Assembly (NCBI GenBank): GCA_910584955.1
Contig: CAJUDC010000018.1
Coordinates: forward strand, 1-25,917
Origin: an uncultured Paraprevotella sp.
GTDB taxonomy: Bacteria > Bacteroidota > Bacteroidia > Bacteroidales > Bacteroidaceae
Reading direction: 5' to 3'
DNA: 25,917 bases
Shown piece after piece: positions 1-8,361 of the stretch. The notes beneath the pieces were generated by a model that saw only the letters and a list, made by a program, of their open reading frames with translations, had not been told where the DNA came from and ran no database searches. How positions within the stretch are numbered: position 1 is the stretch's first letter; each line of letters opens with the position of its first letter. A program made the position numbers and the translations under genes.

Positions 1-104
1 CCCCCGATTACAAACCTAATGCACATACCCATCGCTTTCTCACTACAAAAAGAAAACAGGTCCCCGGCAATACCGTAAATCAGGGCCGGCCTATCTCTTC
101 CCGC
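1..104. other. Window edge, no recognisable gene; weak terminator signal after lpxB
   Basis: This is the 3' flank of lpxB on the minus strand. Read on the minus strand there is a short GC stem (CCGGC at 64-68 pairing with GCCGG at 85-89) followed by a T-rich run opposite positions 48-58, which could be a weak terminator for surE-lpxB. A minus-strand ATG at 30-32 stays open to the window edge for about ten codons. That is too short to name, so it may or may not be the start of another gene. Confidence 0.3.
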
Positions 105-1247
105 CTAAGCTTTCCGCAACAAACGAACCATAAGGCGAGCGGCCCGTACCGGCGCACCCGGCTCTCCCAACCGGGCAGCCATATCTTCATAACCGGACAG
201 CATGATCTGACGGGCAGAGCCTCCCGGTAAAATTTTATGCAGCTCGCTACGGATGTTTTCTACCGTCATGCCGTCTGCCACCAACTCAGGAACAACCTCC
301 CGATCGGCAATCAAATTTACAAGAGAGATGTATCTGACTTTCAGAAAACAACGGCGCAACCACGATACCAGCCGCCCCATAGCCACATAATAACACACCA
401 CCTGCGGCACACGGAACAGCGCCGTTTCGAGTGTAGCCGTACCGGAAGTTACCAAAGCGGCGATCGCATGTTGCAAGATGGGATAAGTCTGCCCGTACAA
501 CACTCGTACGGATTTCCCTTGCAACAACCGACTGTAAAACTCCTCGTCAATACCGGGAGCACCGGCCAGTACCAACTGATAATCCTCGGAATAAGCAGAA
601 GCCGCCTGCACCATACGAAGCAGGTTATCCCTGATCTCCTGACGACGGCTACCGGCCAGTAGCGCTATCACCGGCTTATCCTCCAATCCGTTTTCCGTTA
701 TAAAGGCATTAAAGTCTGTCAAGGAACGCGCTTGGAAAGCAGCCACTTCATCGACCGTAGGATTGCCGATATAGTGAACGGGATAATGATGCTTCCGCTC
801 AAAAAAATCCACTTCAAAAGGCAATATCGAGAACAGCTCGTCCACATCGCGCCGGATACGCTTGATACGATGCTCTTTCCAGGCCCATATCTTGGGGGCT
901 ATGTAGTAGTAAACCGGGATCCGGGTACGGGTATGGATATATGTGGCCACGGAAAGATTAAATCCCGGATAATCGACCAGAATCAGCACATCCGGCTGCC
1001 ATTGCACAATATCCTGCTTGCATCGTTTCATCCAAAGCAGAATCGTACGTAAATGCCTCAGCACCGGTATGAATCCCATATAAGCCAGGTTTTTATAATG
1101 CCTCACCAAGGTACCGCCCGCTTTCTGCATCAAATCGCCGCCCACAAAGCGAAACTCCGCATCCGCATCTTCATGCCTCAAAGCACGCATCAGTTCCGAA
1201 GCATGTAAGTCGCCGCTCGCTTCACCGGCAATCAGGTAATATTTCAT
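105..1247 (-). CDS. lpxB: Lipid-A-disaccharide synthase LpxB
   Basis: LpxB joins UDP-2,3-diacylglucosamine to lipid X to make the lipid A disaccharide at the inner membrane (GT family 19). The 380-residue protein has the usual length. It opens with KYYLIAGEASGDLHA, the family's N-terminal nucleotide-binding motif, and continues with DYPGFNLSVA, a PKIWAWK segment and GSRRQEI, all typical of LpxB. The ATG at 1245-1247 is chosen because it begins exactly at this conserved motif. The frame stays open further upstream, but that stretch lies inside surE and has no LpxB similarity. The ATG overlaps the surE TGA stop (ATGA), so translational coupling with surE is likely. The last codon is TAG at 105-107. 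Confidence 0.95.
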   Translation of the reverse strand: MKYYLIAGEASGDLHASELMRALRHEDADAEFRFVGGDLMQKAGGTLVRHYKNLAYMGFIPVLRHLRTILLWMKRCKQDIVQWQPDVLILVDYPGFNLSVATYIHTRTRIPVYYYIAPKIWAWKEHRIKRIRRDVDELFSILPFEVDFFERKHHYPVHYIGNPTVDEVAAFQARSLTDFNAFITENGLEDKPVIALLAGSRRQEIRDNLLRMVQAASAYSEDYQLVLAGAPGIDEEFYSRLLQGKSVRVLYGQTYPILQHAIAALVTSGTATLETALFRVPQVVCYYVAMGRLVSWLRRCFLKVRYISLVNLIADREVVPELVADGMTVENIRSELHKILPGGSARQIMLSGYEDMAARLGEPGAPVRAARLMVRLLRKA

Positions 1248-2014
1248 AATGCCTCCAAGTCCTTCAATTGGGCAATTGCCCTTGTTGCCGTAACATCCAT
1301 CCGCACCGGAACCACCGATACATAACCACGTTCCAACGCCCAGAGATCCGTATCTTCCGCTTCCGGTTCCAAGTTCGTAAAACTTCCCGTCAACCAGAAA
1401 CACTTTTCCTGCTTCGGATGAGCGGCACTCACCCACTCGCTTCCCCACACACCGCGAGCCATCCGCACCGTCTTGACTCCCTTCAGTTTCTTCAATGCCG
1501 GAAAATTCACATTCAGGCACACGTCCTCGGGCAATCCTTTTTCCAGCACCCGCCCCGCAATTTGTCGCACATAAGGTTCGCAGGCCGAGAAATCGGCGTC
1601 AGGCATGCAGCTACACAAAGAAAAACCAATCGAAGGAATACCTTTCATACACCCTTCAAAAACAGCCCCCATCGTACCGGAATAGAATACACTCACAGAA
1701 GCATTGTCGCCGTGGTTTATCCCGCTTACGACGAGATCCGGTGTTCGTGGCAGCACCTGCTCCAATGCCAGCTTCACACAATCCACCGGCGTACCCGTAC
1801 ATTGATATACGGTAACCCCTTCCCTTTCCTCTACAAGGCTGTATCTCACGGGGATGTTCGGCGTTATGGAACAAGCCGAACCGGAACGTCCCGCATTCGG
1901 AGCCATCACCACCACATCACCTAAAGAAGCTATCATGGATAAAAGTTCATTCAGGCCTTTCGCACAGACCCCGTCATCGTTTGTCAAAAGAATTAAAGGT
2001 TTTGCTGTATTCAT
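1244..2014 (-). CDS. surE: 5'/3'-nucleotidase SurE
   Basis: SurE is a metal-dependent nucleoside monophosphate phosphatase linked to stationary-phase survival. The 256-residue protein starts ILLTNDDGV, giving the paired metal-binding aspartates (Asp13, Asp14). It then has GRSGSACSIT (Ser44) and SGINHGDNASVSVFYSGT (Asn100), the expected metal and phosphate-site motifs. The ATG at 2012-2014 is preferred over one eight codons upstream for three reasons: conserved sequence begins here, AAGGAAA sits just upstream, and a -7 box (2036-2043) would place the transcript start downstream of the earlier ATG. It is the first gene of a two-gene unit with lpxB. Confidence 0.95.
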   Translation of the reverse strand: MNTAKPLILLTNDDGVCAKGLNELLSMIASLGDVVVMAPNAGRSGSACSITPNIPVRYSLVEEREGVTVYQCTGTPVDCVKLALEQVLPRTPDLVVSGINHGDNASVSVFYSGTMGAVFEGCMKGIPSIGFSLCSCMPDADFSACEPYVRQIAGRVLEKGLPEDVCLNVNFPALKKLKGVKTVRMARGVWGSEWVSAAHPKQEKCFWLTGSFTNLEPEAEDTDLWALERGYVSVVPVRMDVTATRAIAQLKDLEAL

Positions 2015-2035
2015 TTTCCTTTCCGTTAAGCCTTG

Positions 2036-2043
2036 CAAAAATA
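2036..2043 (-). promoter_or_regulatory. Probable surE-lpxB promoter, -7 box TATTTTTG
   Basis: On the minus strand this reads TATTTTTG, matching the Bacteroides -7 consensus TAnnTTTG, about 22 bases before the surE ATG. No clear -33 TTTG is seen at the ideal spacing. It supports the shorter surE start. Confidence 0.5.
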
Positions 2044-2084
2044 CGAAAAAAGGTTTAAAAGTCTCTCTTTTCCAAGAAAAACAT

Positions 2085-2092
2085 TATCTTTG
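2085..2092 (+). promoter_or_regulatory. Probable distal parA promoter, -7 box TATCTTTG
   Basis: This is an exact TAnnTTTG match (TATCTTTG) followed by GCACC, in the divergent spacer between surE and parA. It would give a leader of about 125 bases for the parA operon, containing the repeats at 2103-2145. The -33 region is T-rich but without an exact TTTG. Confidence 0.55.
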
Positions 2093-2102
2093 CACCTCTC
2101 AG

Positions 2103-2145
2103 ACTTGCAGGTTCAGTTATCAACAATCCTGCCAAGTTTTCAACA
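2103..2145. repeat. DnaA-box-like direct repeats in the parA leader
   Basis: TTATCAACA (2117-2125) and TTTTCAACA (2137-2145) sit exactly 20 bp apart inside the longer repeat GTTwTCAACAAT. They differ from the DnaA box TTATCCACA by one and two bases. They are interleaved with an imperfect inverted repeat, ACTTGCAGG (2103-2111) against CCTGCCAAGT (2128-2137). Whether DnaA, ParB or another factor binds is unknown. Confidence 0.35.
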
Positions 2146-2170
2146 ATTTCGTAAAACAAGTTTGCAAAAA

Positions 2171-2202
2171 TTAGGAGCGGTGTAGGATTATACGTTACTT
2201 TG
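2171..2202 (+). promoter_or_regulatory. Possible proximal parA promoter
   Basis: TTACTTTG at 2195-2202 matches TAnnTTTG with one mismatch, and TTAG at 2171-2174 lies 20 bp upstream, close to the -33 TTTG. It would start transcription about 15 bases before the parA ATG. Confidence 0.35.
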
Positions 2203-2224
2203 CAACCAACAAACGACAGGTAAA

Positions 2225-2989
2225 ATGGGTAAAATTATAGCATTAGCAAACCAAAAAGGCGGTGTAGGCAAGACCACCACATCCATGAATCTGGCAGCCT
2301 CGCTGGCTACGTTGGAAAAAAAAGTGTTATTGGTTGATGCCGACCCGCAAGCCAACGCCTCTTCCGGTTTAGGTGTAAACATCGACGAAGTGGATTGTTC
2401 CATTTATAATTGTATTATCGACCGTGCCGATGTACGCGAAACGATCTATACCACCGATATAGACGGCTTGGACATCATCCCCTCCCACATCGACTTGGTC
2501 GGTGCCGAAATCGAGATGCTCAATCTACCCAATCGGGAAAAAGTGCTTACGCAAATGCTGACGCCTTTGAAAAGCGAATACGACTATATCCTCATCGACT
2601 GCTCGCCTTCGCTGGGTCTTATCACCGTAAACGCGCTGACGGCCGCCGACTCCGTAATCATACCGGTGCAATGTGAATATTTTGCACTCGAAGGAATCAG
2701 CAAATTGCTGAACACAATCAAAATCATTAAGTCGAAGCTCAATCCGGCGCTGGAGATCGAAGGCTTCCTGCTCACCATGTACGACAGCCGCCTCCGCCTG
2801 GCCAACCAGATATATGACGAAGTGAAACGCCATTTCCAGGAGTTGGTCTTCAACACCGTAATCCAACGCAATGTCAAATTAAGCGAAGCGCCCAGCCACG
2901 GTATTCCCGCCATCCTGTATGATGCAGACTCCACCGGAGCCAAGAATCACCTGGCGCTCGCCAAAGAAATCATTGAAAAGAACAAGTAG
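2225..2989 (+). CDS. parA: Chromosome partitioning ATPase ParA/Soj
   Basis: ParA is a nucleoid-binding ATPase that works with ParB-parS to segregate the chromosome origin. The 254-residue protein carries the deviant Walker A motif KGGVGKTT at residues 11-18 with its signature lysine. It also has DADPQANAS near residue 40 (Walker A') and YILIDCSPSLG near residue 120 (Walker B). It lacks the N-terminal HTH of plasmid ParA proteins and therefore resembles the short chromosomal Soj type. Only five bases separate its TAG stop from the parB ATG. It leads the parA-parB-DUF5683-mltD-rel unit. Confidence 0.96.
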   Translation: MGKIIALANQKGGVGKTTTSMNLAASLATLEKKVLLVDADPQANASSGLGVNIDEVDCSIYNCIIDRADVRETIYTTDIDGLDIIPSHIDLVGAEIEMLNLPNREKVLTQMLTPLKSEYDYILIDCSPSLGLITVNALTAADSVIIPVQCEYFALEGISKLLNTIKIIKSKLNPALEIEGFLLTMYDSRLRLANQIYDEVKRHFQELVFNTVIQRNVKLSEAPSHGIPAILYDADSTGAKNHLALAKEIIEKNK

Positions 2990-2994
2990 AGACT

Positions 2995-3888
2995 ATGGCA
3001 GTACATAAAAAATATCCGGCTTTGGGACGAGGTCTTGACGCACTGATCTCTACCCGTGAAGTTCAGACGGAAGGTTCCTCTTCCATCAACGAGATAGAAA
3101 TCGGAAAGATCAAACCGAATCCCAATCAGCCCCGCAGGGAATTCGATCCGACGAGCCTGCAGGAATTGGCGGACTCCATCGCCGAAATAGGCATTGTACA
3201 ACCTATCACGCTACGCGCTATGGAAGACGGCACTTATCAGATCATCGCCGGCGAACGGCGCTGGCGGGCTTCCGCATTAGCCGGACTACAAACCCTGCCG
3301 GCCTACATCCGCACGGCCGATGACGAGAACGTGATGGAAATGGCACTCATCGAGAACATCCAGCGGGAAGACTTGAACTCGCTGGAAATCGCCCTCGCCT
3401 ACCAGCATCTGTTGGAACAATACCATCTGACACAGGAGCGCCTGAGCGAGCGTGTGGGCAAGAACCGTACCACCATCACCAATTACCTGCGCCTGCTGAA
3501 ACTTCCGGCCCCCATTCAGGTAGCGCTGCAAAACAGGGAAATCGACATGGGGCACGCCCGCGCATTGCTGGCACTGGACAACCCCACCCTTCAGATCAAG
3601 CTCTTCAACGAGATCCGCAAAGAGAATCTCTCCGTACGTAAGGTAGAAGAAACGGTAAAGTCACTGCTCGAAGGAGAGAGCGTAAAGCCCGGAACCAAGA
3701 AGATTACGCCCAAAGGCGCCAAGTTGCCCGAAGAATTCAATCTGCTGAAGAACAGTCTGTCCAAATTCTTTCAGACCAAGGTGCAACTCACCTGCTCGGA
3801 CAAAGGCAAAGGCAAGATAAGCATACCCTTTGCCAACGAAGAAGAACTGGAACGAATTATCGAACTTTTTGATCGTCTGAAAAATTGA
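2995..3888 (+). CDS. parB: ParB/Spo0J family chromosome partitioning protein
   Basis: ParB is a CTP-dependent DNA clamp that loads at parS and recruits ParA and SMC. In 297 residues the layout is typical. KYPALGRGLDALI at the N-terminus is the usual ParA-contact motif. NPNQPRREFD begins the ParB/Srx domain, and GERRWR (86-91) is the CTP-binding motif. ENIQREDLNSLE is followed by an HTH around residues 137-175 (LSERVGKNRTTITNYLRLL). The C-terminus is the dimerisation part. No parS-like palindrome (GTTTCACGTGAAAC type) was found in this window, so the binding site must lie elsewhere. Confidence 0.96.
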   Translation: MAVHKKYPALGRGLDALISTREVQTEGSSSINEIEIGKIKPNPNQPRREFDPTSLQELADSIAEIGIVQPITLRAMEDGTYQIIAGERRWRASALAGLQTLPAYIRTADDENVMEMALIENIQREDLNSLEIALAYQHLLEQYHLTQERLSERVGKNRTTITNYLRLLKLPAPIQVALQNREIDMGHARALLALDNPTLQIKLFNEIRKENLSVRKVEETVKSLLEGESVKPGTKKITPKGAKLPEEFNLLKNSLSKFFQTKVQLTCSDKGKGKISIPFANEEELERIIELFDRLKN

Positions 3889-4679
3889 AAAAGCGACAAG
3901 CTACATATCACGCATGGATTATCCTGCTGGGGCTTTTAGGATGGCCCGGCGGGATTTCTTCGCTTTGGGCACAACACGAGACGGACTCTGCCGCCTTGTA
4001 TCATCCTGTCCCTCCTCTCCCCGACGACAGTCTGTCGCAACCGCAGCCCCTGCCCGCAGACAGCGCCACTGTCTTTCCGGCTTTCCGTACGCCACATGAG
4101 GAATCTCCTGTGGACACAGCCCGCTTTGCCCAGATCAGCGATTCCCTCCTCAACGAAATGCACCGGCCCACCCGCATCTTCATCCCCAATCCCCAGCGGG
4201 CCTTATGGCTGTCGCTCGTCCTGCCGGGAGCCGGACAAATCTACAACCGCAAGTACTGGAAGCTCCCCATCGTCTACGGCGGTTTTCTCGGATGTATCTA
4301 CGCACTGAGCTGGAACAATCAGATGTATCGGGACTATTCGCAGGCCTACCTTGACATCATGGACGACGACCCGAATACCAAAAGCTACGAGGCCATGCTC
4401 CCGCTGAACTACGACATTACCGGCAAAGAGGAGCGCTTCAAAGAAATCTTCAAGAACAAGAAAAACTACTTCAGGAAGTACCGCGACATGAGTATCTTTG
4501 CCTTTGTCGGTGTGTATCTCCTCTCCGTAATCGACGCTTATGTAGATGCGGAACTCTCCTCTTTCGACATATCCAAAGACTTAAGTCTGAAGGTGGAGCC
4601 CGCTTTATTCAATAATACCGGCAGTCATTCCCGCAAACAAAAATCCGGTTTGGGACTTCACTGCAAACTAAACTTCTAA
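3885..4679 (+). CDS. DUF5683 domain membrane protein, TTG start inside the parB stop
   Basis: This is a 264-residue protein of unknown biochemical function. The segment NPQRALWLSLVLPGAGQIYN followed by an RKYWKLP motif is characteristic of the DUF5683 family, common in Bacteroidetes behind parB. A hydrophobic N-terminus (WIILLGLLGWPGGISSLWAQ) looks like a signal peptide or signal anchor, followed by a proline-rich stretch. Two more hydrophobic segments lie near IVYGGFLGCIYALSW and SIFAFVGVYLLSVIDAY. The frame is closed by a stop at 3870-3872, and the only start codon before the signal sequence is TTG at 3885-3887. That TTG overlaps the parB TGA, so translation probably depends on coupling to parB. 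The next ATG is after residue 70 and would remove the signal sequence. Confidence 0.85.
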   Translation: MKKRQATYHAWIILLGLLGWPGGISSLWAQHETDSAALYHPVPPLPDDSLSQPQPLPADSATVFPAFRTPHEESPVDTARFAQISDSLLNEMHRPTRIFIPNPQRALWLSLVLPGAGQIYNRKYWKLPIVYGGFLGCIYALSWNNQMYRDYSQAYLDIMDDDPNTKSYEAMLPLNYDITGKEERFKEIFKNKKNYFRKYRDMSIFAFVGVYLLSVIDAYVDAELSSFDISKDLSLKVEPALFNNTGSHSRKQKSGLGLHCKLNF

Positions 4680-4684
4680 GTACC

Positions 4685-5959
4685 ATGATCCAACGAATAA
4701 AAACCATTTGCCTTTCCCTGTTCGTCACGCTAAGTCCTTTGGGCGCCCAGAACGAAATAACGGTATACGACGACCGGACCGGTCAGAACGAGATTATCGA
4801 TCTGCCCGAAGGCATGACGTCGGACATCGACAGCCTGCTACAGGAATGGAACGTAAAGAACTACCTTGCTTTTGACGAAAACTGCGAGTCGTCTCAGGAA
4901 AACCCGACTTTCCCCAAAGAGACTTATATCTCACGGTTGAGCCGGATGCCCAATATCATGGAGATGCCTTACAACGAAGTGGTGCGCAAATTCATCGACC
5001 AGTACAGCGGGCGCCTGCGCCGCTCCGTATCTTATATGCTGGGAGCCTGCAACTTCTATACGCCTATCTTCGAAGAGGCACTCGAAAGCTACCAGCTTCC
5101 TCTGGAACTTAAATACCTGCCCATCATCGAATCGGCCTTGAATCCGCAAGCCACCTCCCGGGTGGGAGCTGCCGGACTGTGGCAGTTTATGATTACAACA
5201 GGAAAAACATACGGGCTGGAAGTCAACAGTCTGATCGACGAGCGGCGCGACCCCATCAAGTCGTCCTATGCCGCCGCACATTATCTGAAAGACTTATATG
5301 GCATCTACGGTGACTGGACCCTCGTCATTGCAGCCTATAACTGCGGACCGGCCAACGTGAACAAAGCCATACGGCGGGCCGGAGACGCCCGGGACTATTG
5401 GACCATTTATCCGTATCTGCCCCGCGAGACACGCGGCTACGTGCCGGCATTCATCGCCGCCAATTACATCATGAATTATTATTGCGACCACAACATCTGC
5501 CCGGTAAACACCCGCCTGCCGGCCAGCACCGACACCATCCTCATCCACCGCAACGTGCATTTCGACCAGATCGTAGCCATGTGCAACGTCACTCCCGAAG
5601 AGGTAAAAGCCTTGAACCCGCAATACCGCACACAGATGATTCCGGGAGAGACGAGGCCGTGCACGCTCCGTCTGCCCACCCACGGCATCAGTGCCTTTAT
5701 CGAAGCCGGCGACTCAATCTACAACTATAAATCCGACGAATTGTTTACCAACCGGAAAGAAACAGCCGTTGTGGAGAACGTACAACCTCAACGCAACAAC
5801 CGTCGCGGACGCACCGGCAGCCGGTCGGTAACCGTCCGTCCGGGCGATACGCTTTCCACAATCGCCAAACGCAACGGCGTTTCCGTCAATCAACTGCGCC
5901 GGCTGAACGGCATCAAAGGCAGCAACATACGCGCCGGGAAAAGGATTCGAATAAGATAA
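4685..5959 (+). CDS. mltD: MltD-like lytic transglycosylase with C-terminal LysM
   Basis: This enzyme cleaves peptidoglycan glycan strands to 1,6-anhydro products in the periplasm. The 424-residue protein has a signal peptide ending near LSPLGAQ, with no lipobox, so it is probably soluble or wall-bound. The SLT domain covers roughly residues 120-270. PIIESALNPQATS carries the likely catalytic Glu149, followed by GAAGLWQF and the AAYNCGPANVNKAIRRAG motif. A clear LysM repeat sits at the end (TVRPGDTLSTIAKRNGVSV, about 380-424). A weaker LysM-like segment lies around 278-325 (VHFDQIVAMCNVTPEEVKAL). It starts five bases after the DUF5683 stop, so it belongs to the same transcript. Confidence 0.9.
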   Translation: MIQRIKTICLSLFVTLSPLGAQNEITVYDDRTGQNEIIDLPEGMTSDIDSLLQEWNVKNYLAFDENCESSQENPTFPKETYISRLSRMPNIMEMPYNEVVRKFIDQYSGRLRRSVSYMLGACNFYTPIFEEALESYQLPLELKYLPIIESALNPQATSRVGAAGLWQFMITTGKTYGLEVNSLIDERRDPIKSSYAAAHYLKDLYGIYGDWTLVIAAYNCGPANVNKAIRRAGDARDYWTIYPYLPRETRGYVPAFIAANYIMNYYCDHNICPVNTRLPASTDTILIHRNVHFDQIVAMCNVTPEEVKALNPQYRTQMIPGETRPCTLRLPTHGISAFIEAGDSIYNYKSDELFTNRKETAVVENVQPQRNNRRGRTGSRSVTVRPGDTLSTIAKRNGVSVNQLRRLNGIKGSNIRAGKRIRIR

Positions 5960-5982
5960 CAACATTTAAAGCGGAGGTCAAA

Positions 5983-8235
5983 ATGGATGATGCAACTCAA
6001 AAAGAACGAAATGACGAAAAGATGGTGAACGATGCTTTTCAGCATCTGATCGATACGTATCTGGCATCCCGCCACCGGAAGAAAGTGGAAGTGATAACCA
6101 AAGCCTTCAACTTCGCCAAACAGGCTCATAAAGGCGTACGCCGGCTTTCGGGAGAGCCCTATATCATGCACCCCATCGCCGTAGCCCAGATAGCCTGCGG
6201 CGAAATCGGTCTGGGTTCCACATCCATCTGCGCCGCCCTGCTGCATGACGTGGTGGAAGACACCGACTACACGGTAGAGGATATTTCCAATATCTTCGGT
6301 CCGAAAGTGGCGCAGATTGTAGACGGCCTGACAAAAATATCGGGCGGTATCTTCGGCGACCGCGCTTCGGCACAAGCCGAATCGTTCAAGAAACTGCTCC
6401 TTACGATGAGCGACGATATACGGGTGATTCTGATTAAAATCTCCGACCGGCTACACAATATGCGCACCCTGGGTTCGCAGTTGCCGAACAAGCAATATAA
6501 AATAGCCGGGGAGACCCTGTACATCTATGCGCCGCTGGCCAATCGCCTCGGACTGAACAAAATCAAGGAAGAGCTGGAAGATCTGAGTTTCCTGTACGAA
6601 CACCCCGAGGAATACAGACAGATAAAGGACAAACTGGCCCAGATACAATCGCAGCTTTCCTATATATTCGACAATTTCACCTATCCCATTCAACAAAGGC
6701 TCAACGAACTGGGATTCCACTATGAAATCAAAGCCCGCATCAAGTCACCCTATTCCATCTGGTGCAAGATGCAAAACAAACACATCAGTTTCGAGGAAAT
6801 CTACGACATTCTGGCCGTACGCATCATCTTCGAACCCAAACAGCCGGAAAACGAAATCACCGAATGTTTCCAGATTTATGCCAATGTGAGCCGCATATAC
6901 AAGCCGCACCCCGAACGTTTCCGCGACTGGCTGAGCCATCCCAAGGCAAACGGCTACCAGGCCTTGCACGTCACGCTGATGAGCGACCAGGGCAAATGGA
7001 TCGAAGTGCAGATACGATCCACACGCATGGACGAGATGGCCGAACAGGGATTTGCCGCTCACTGGAAATACAAAGAAGGAGGCAAGACAACCGCCGACAG
7101 TGAAAACGAACTGGAGAAATGGCTGGGCACGATCAAAGAGATTCTGGACGATCCGCAGCCCAATGCCCTGGACTTTTTGGATGCCATCAAACTGAACCTG
7201 TACGCATCCGAGATTTTTGTCGTCACCCCCAAAGGAGAATTCAAGACCATGCCGGCCGACTGTACGGCGCTTGACTTCGCATTCAGCCTGCACACTTTCC
7301 TGGGAAGCCACTGCATCGGAGCCAAGGTGAATCACAAACTGGTCCCGCTGAGCCACAAGTTGCAGAGCGGGGATCAGGTAGAGATCCTGACCTCCAAATC
7401 ACAGAAAGTACAGAAATCATGGATCGACTTCGTGACCACCGCCAAAGCCAAAGGAAAGATCCAGGCCATCCTGCGACGGGAAGAACGTGAAATGCAGAAA
7501 GCCGGCGAAGAATTGCTGAACCAGTTCTTCCAAACCGCTGACCTGGAACCCAACAGCTTGAACATAGACCGGTTGTGCCGCATCCACAATGTCAAGCAGC
7601 GGGAAGAACTGCTCTCGGCCATCGGCAGCCAGAAAATCATTCTGGGCGAACAGGACCTGAACGCCTTGCACGGAAAGGATACGACAAAAGGAACATGGAC
7701 CCGCTACATCCCTTTCCTGCACAAACGCAGCAAACAACAGCAAGCCGATACCGAGAATGCCGAAGGGCCTCAACTGAATATCGACAAAAAAAAGCCGGTC
7801 ATACTGAACGAAGAGAACATCCGGCGCTTCATCATCGCCGACTGTTGTCATCCCATCCCCGGAGATACGGTGTTGGGCTACTTGGACGAACACAATCACA
7901 TCGTTATCCACAAACGCCACTGCCCCGTGGCCGCCAAACTGAAGACCAGCGACGGCAACCACATTCTGGCCGCCACATGGGACACGCACAAGAAACTGTA
8001 TTTCCCGGCTACCATCCAACTGAGCGGTATCGACCGTATCGGCGTACTGAACCAGATCACCAACGTGCTCTCGCAACAACTCAACGTGAATATCCATAAA
8101 CTCACCGTAGAGACGCAGGACGGTATCTTCGAAGCCGAGATCCAACTGGAAGTACATGACGTAGAAGACGTACGTACCATCTGCAAAAACTTGAAACAGA
8201 TTGAGGAAATAGAGGAGGTGACACGCATCAGCTGA
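5983..8235 (+). CDS. rel: Bifunctional (p)ppGpp synthetase/hydrolase (RelA/SpoT family)
   Basis: The enzyme makes and degrades the stringent-response alarmone (p)ppGpp. The 750-residue protein has the full long-RSH layout. The HD hydrolase domain is intact: SGEPYIMHPIAVA with His63, LLHDVVEDTD with His88-Asp89, and SDRLHNMRT with Asp155. The synthetase domain contains KSPYSIWCKM, YDILAVRII, KANGYQALH and EVQIRS...AAHWKYKEG. A TGS domain begins at EIFVVTPKGEF, a CC/CH-type zinc-finger region lies at IADCCHPIPGD...HKRHCP, and an ACT domain ends the protein. Because both metal-binding and synthetase motifs are present, dual activity is expected. GGAGG lies just upstream of the ATG. It is the last gene of the parA operon, followed by two hairpins. 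Confidence 0.95.
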   Translation: MDDATQKERNDEKMVNDAFQHLIDTYLASRHRKKVEVITKAFNFAKQAHKGVRRLSGEPYIMHPIAVAQIACGEIGLGSTSICAALLHDVVEDTDYTVEDISNIFGPKVAQIVDGLTKISGGIFGDRASAQAESFKKLLLTMSDDIRVILIKISDRLHNMRTLGSQLPNKQYKIAGETLYIYAPLANRLGLNKIKEELEDLSFLYEHPEEYRQIKDKLAQIQSQLSYIFDNFTYPIQQRLNELGFHYEIKARIKSPYSIWCKMQNKHISFEEIYDILAVRIIFEPKQPENEITECFQIYANVSRIYKPHPERFRDWLSHPKANGYQALHVTLMSDQGKWIEVQIRSTRMDEMAEQGFAAHWKYKEGGKTTADSENELEKWLGTIKEILDDPQPNALDFLDAIKLNLYASEIFVVTPKGEFKTMPADCTALDFAFSLHTFLGSHCIGAKVNHKLVPLSHKLQSGDQVEILTSKSQKVQKSWIDFVTTAKAKGKIQAILRREEREMQKAGEELLNQFFQTADLEPNSLNIDRLCRIHNVKQREELLSAIGSQKIILGEQDLNALHGKDTTKGTWTRYIPFLHKRSKQQQADTENAEGPQLNIDKKKPVILNEENIRRFIIADCCHPIPGDTVLGYLDEHNHIVIHKRHCPVAAKLKTSDGNHILAATWDTHKKLYFPATIQLSGIDRIGVLNQITNVLSQQLNVNIHKLTVETQDGIFEAEIQLEVHDVEDVRTICKNLKQIEEIEEVTRIS

Positions 8236-8274
8236 CCTCGTCGTCCCGCTACAAAGCAAAAAACAACCGCCTTG

Positions 8275-8313
8275 GTTTCAGAAGATGGGCCTTAAGCCCC
8301 ATGAGGCTGAAAC
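8275..8313 (+). terminator. Stem-loop downstream of rel (first of two)
   Basis: GTTTCAG (8275-8281) pairs with CTGAAAC (8307-8313). An inner GGGC-rich stem (TGGGCCTTAAGCCCCA) is separated by a small internal loop. No T-run follows, so it may act together with the next hairpin rather than terminate alone. Confidence 0.5.
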
Positions 8314-8317
8314 GAAG

Positions 8318-8361
8318 AAAGTCCATAACGATGTGGTACACGCCACGACGTTATGGACTTT
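8318..8361 (+). terminator. Long stem-loop terminator downstream of rel
   Basis: AAAGTCCATAACG... (from 8318) pairs with ...CGTTATGGACTTT (to 8361) around an inner GTGG/CCAC stem and a six-base loop. The 19-bp stem has only two mismatches. The 3' arm ends in ACTTTATCTTAATT, a modest T-rich tail. This is the best candidate for the end of the parA-rel transcript. Confidence 0.7.

Noticed and set aside
1248..1520. Longer N-terminus for lpxB
   Set aside because: The extension lies inside surE, is low in complexity (Gly-rich), and the LpxB family motif starts exactly at the ATG at 1247.
1268..1924. 218-codon open frame on the plus strand across surE
   Set aside because: It is fully antisense to a clear surE gene, its protein is rich in Arg/His/Ser with no domain pattern, and it lacks a promoter or ribosome site.
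2225..3888. parS site near parAB
   Set aside because: No GTTTCACGTGAAAC-like palindrome was seen anywhere in the window. A CCACGTGAC stretch near 13045 lies within coding sequence and is not palindromic enough.
7417..8259. 280-codon open frame on the minus strand across rel
   Set aside because: It is antisense to the conserved TGS/ACT half of rel. The translation is a Val/Phe/Gln-rich shadow with no start signal.
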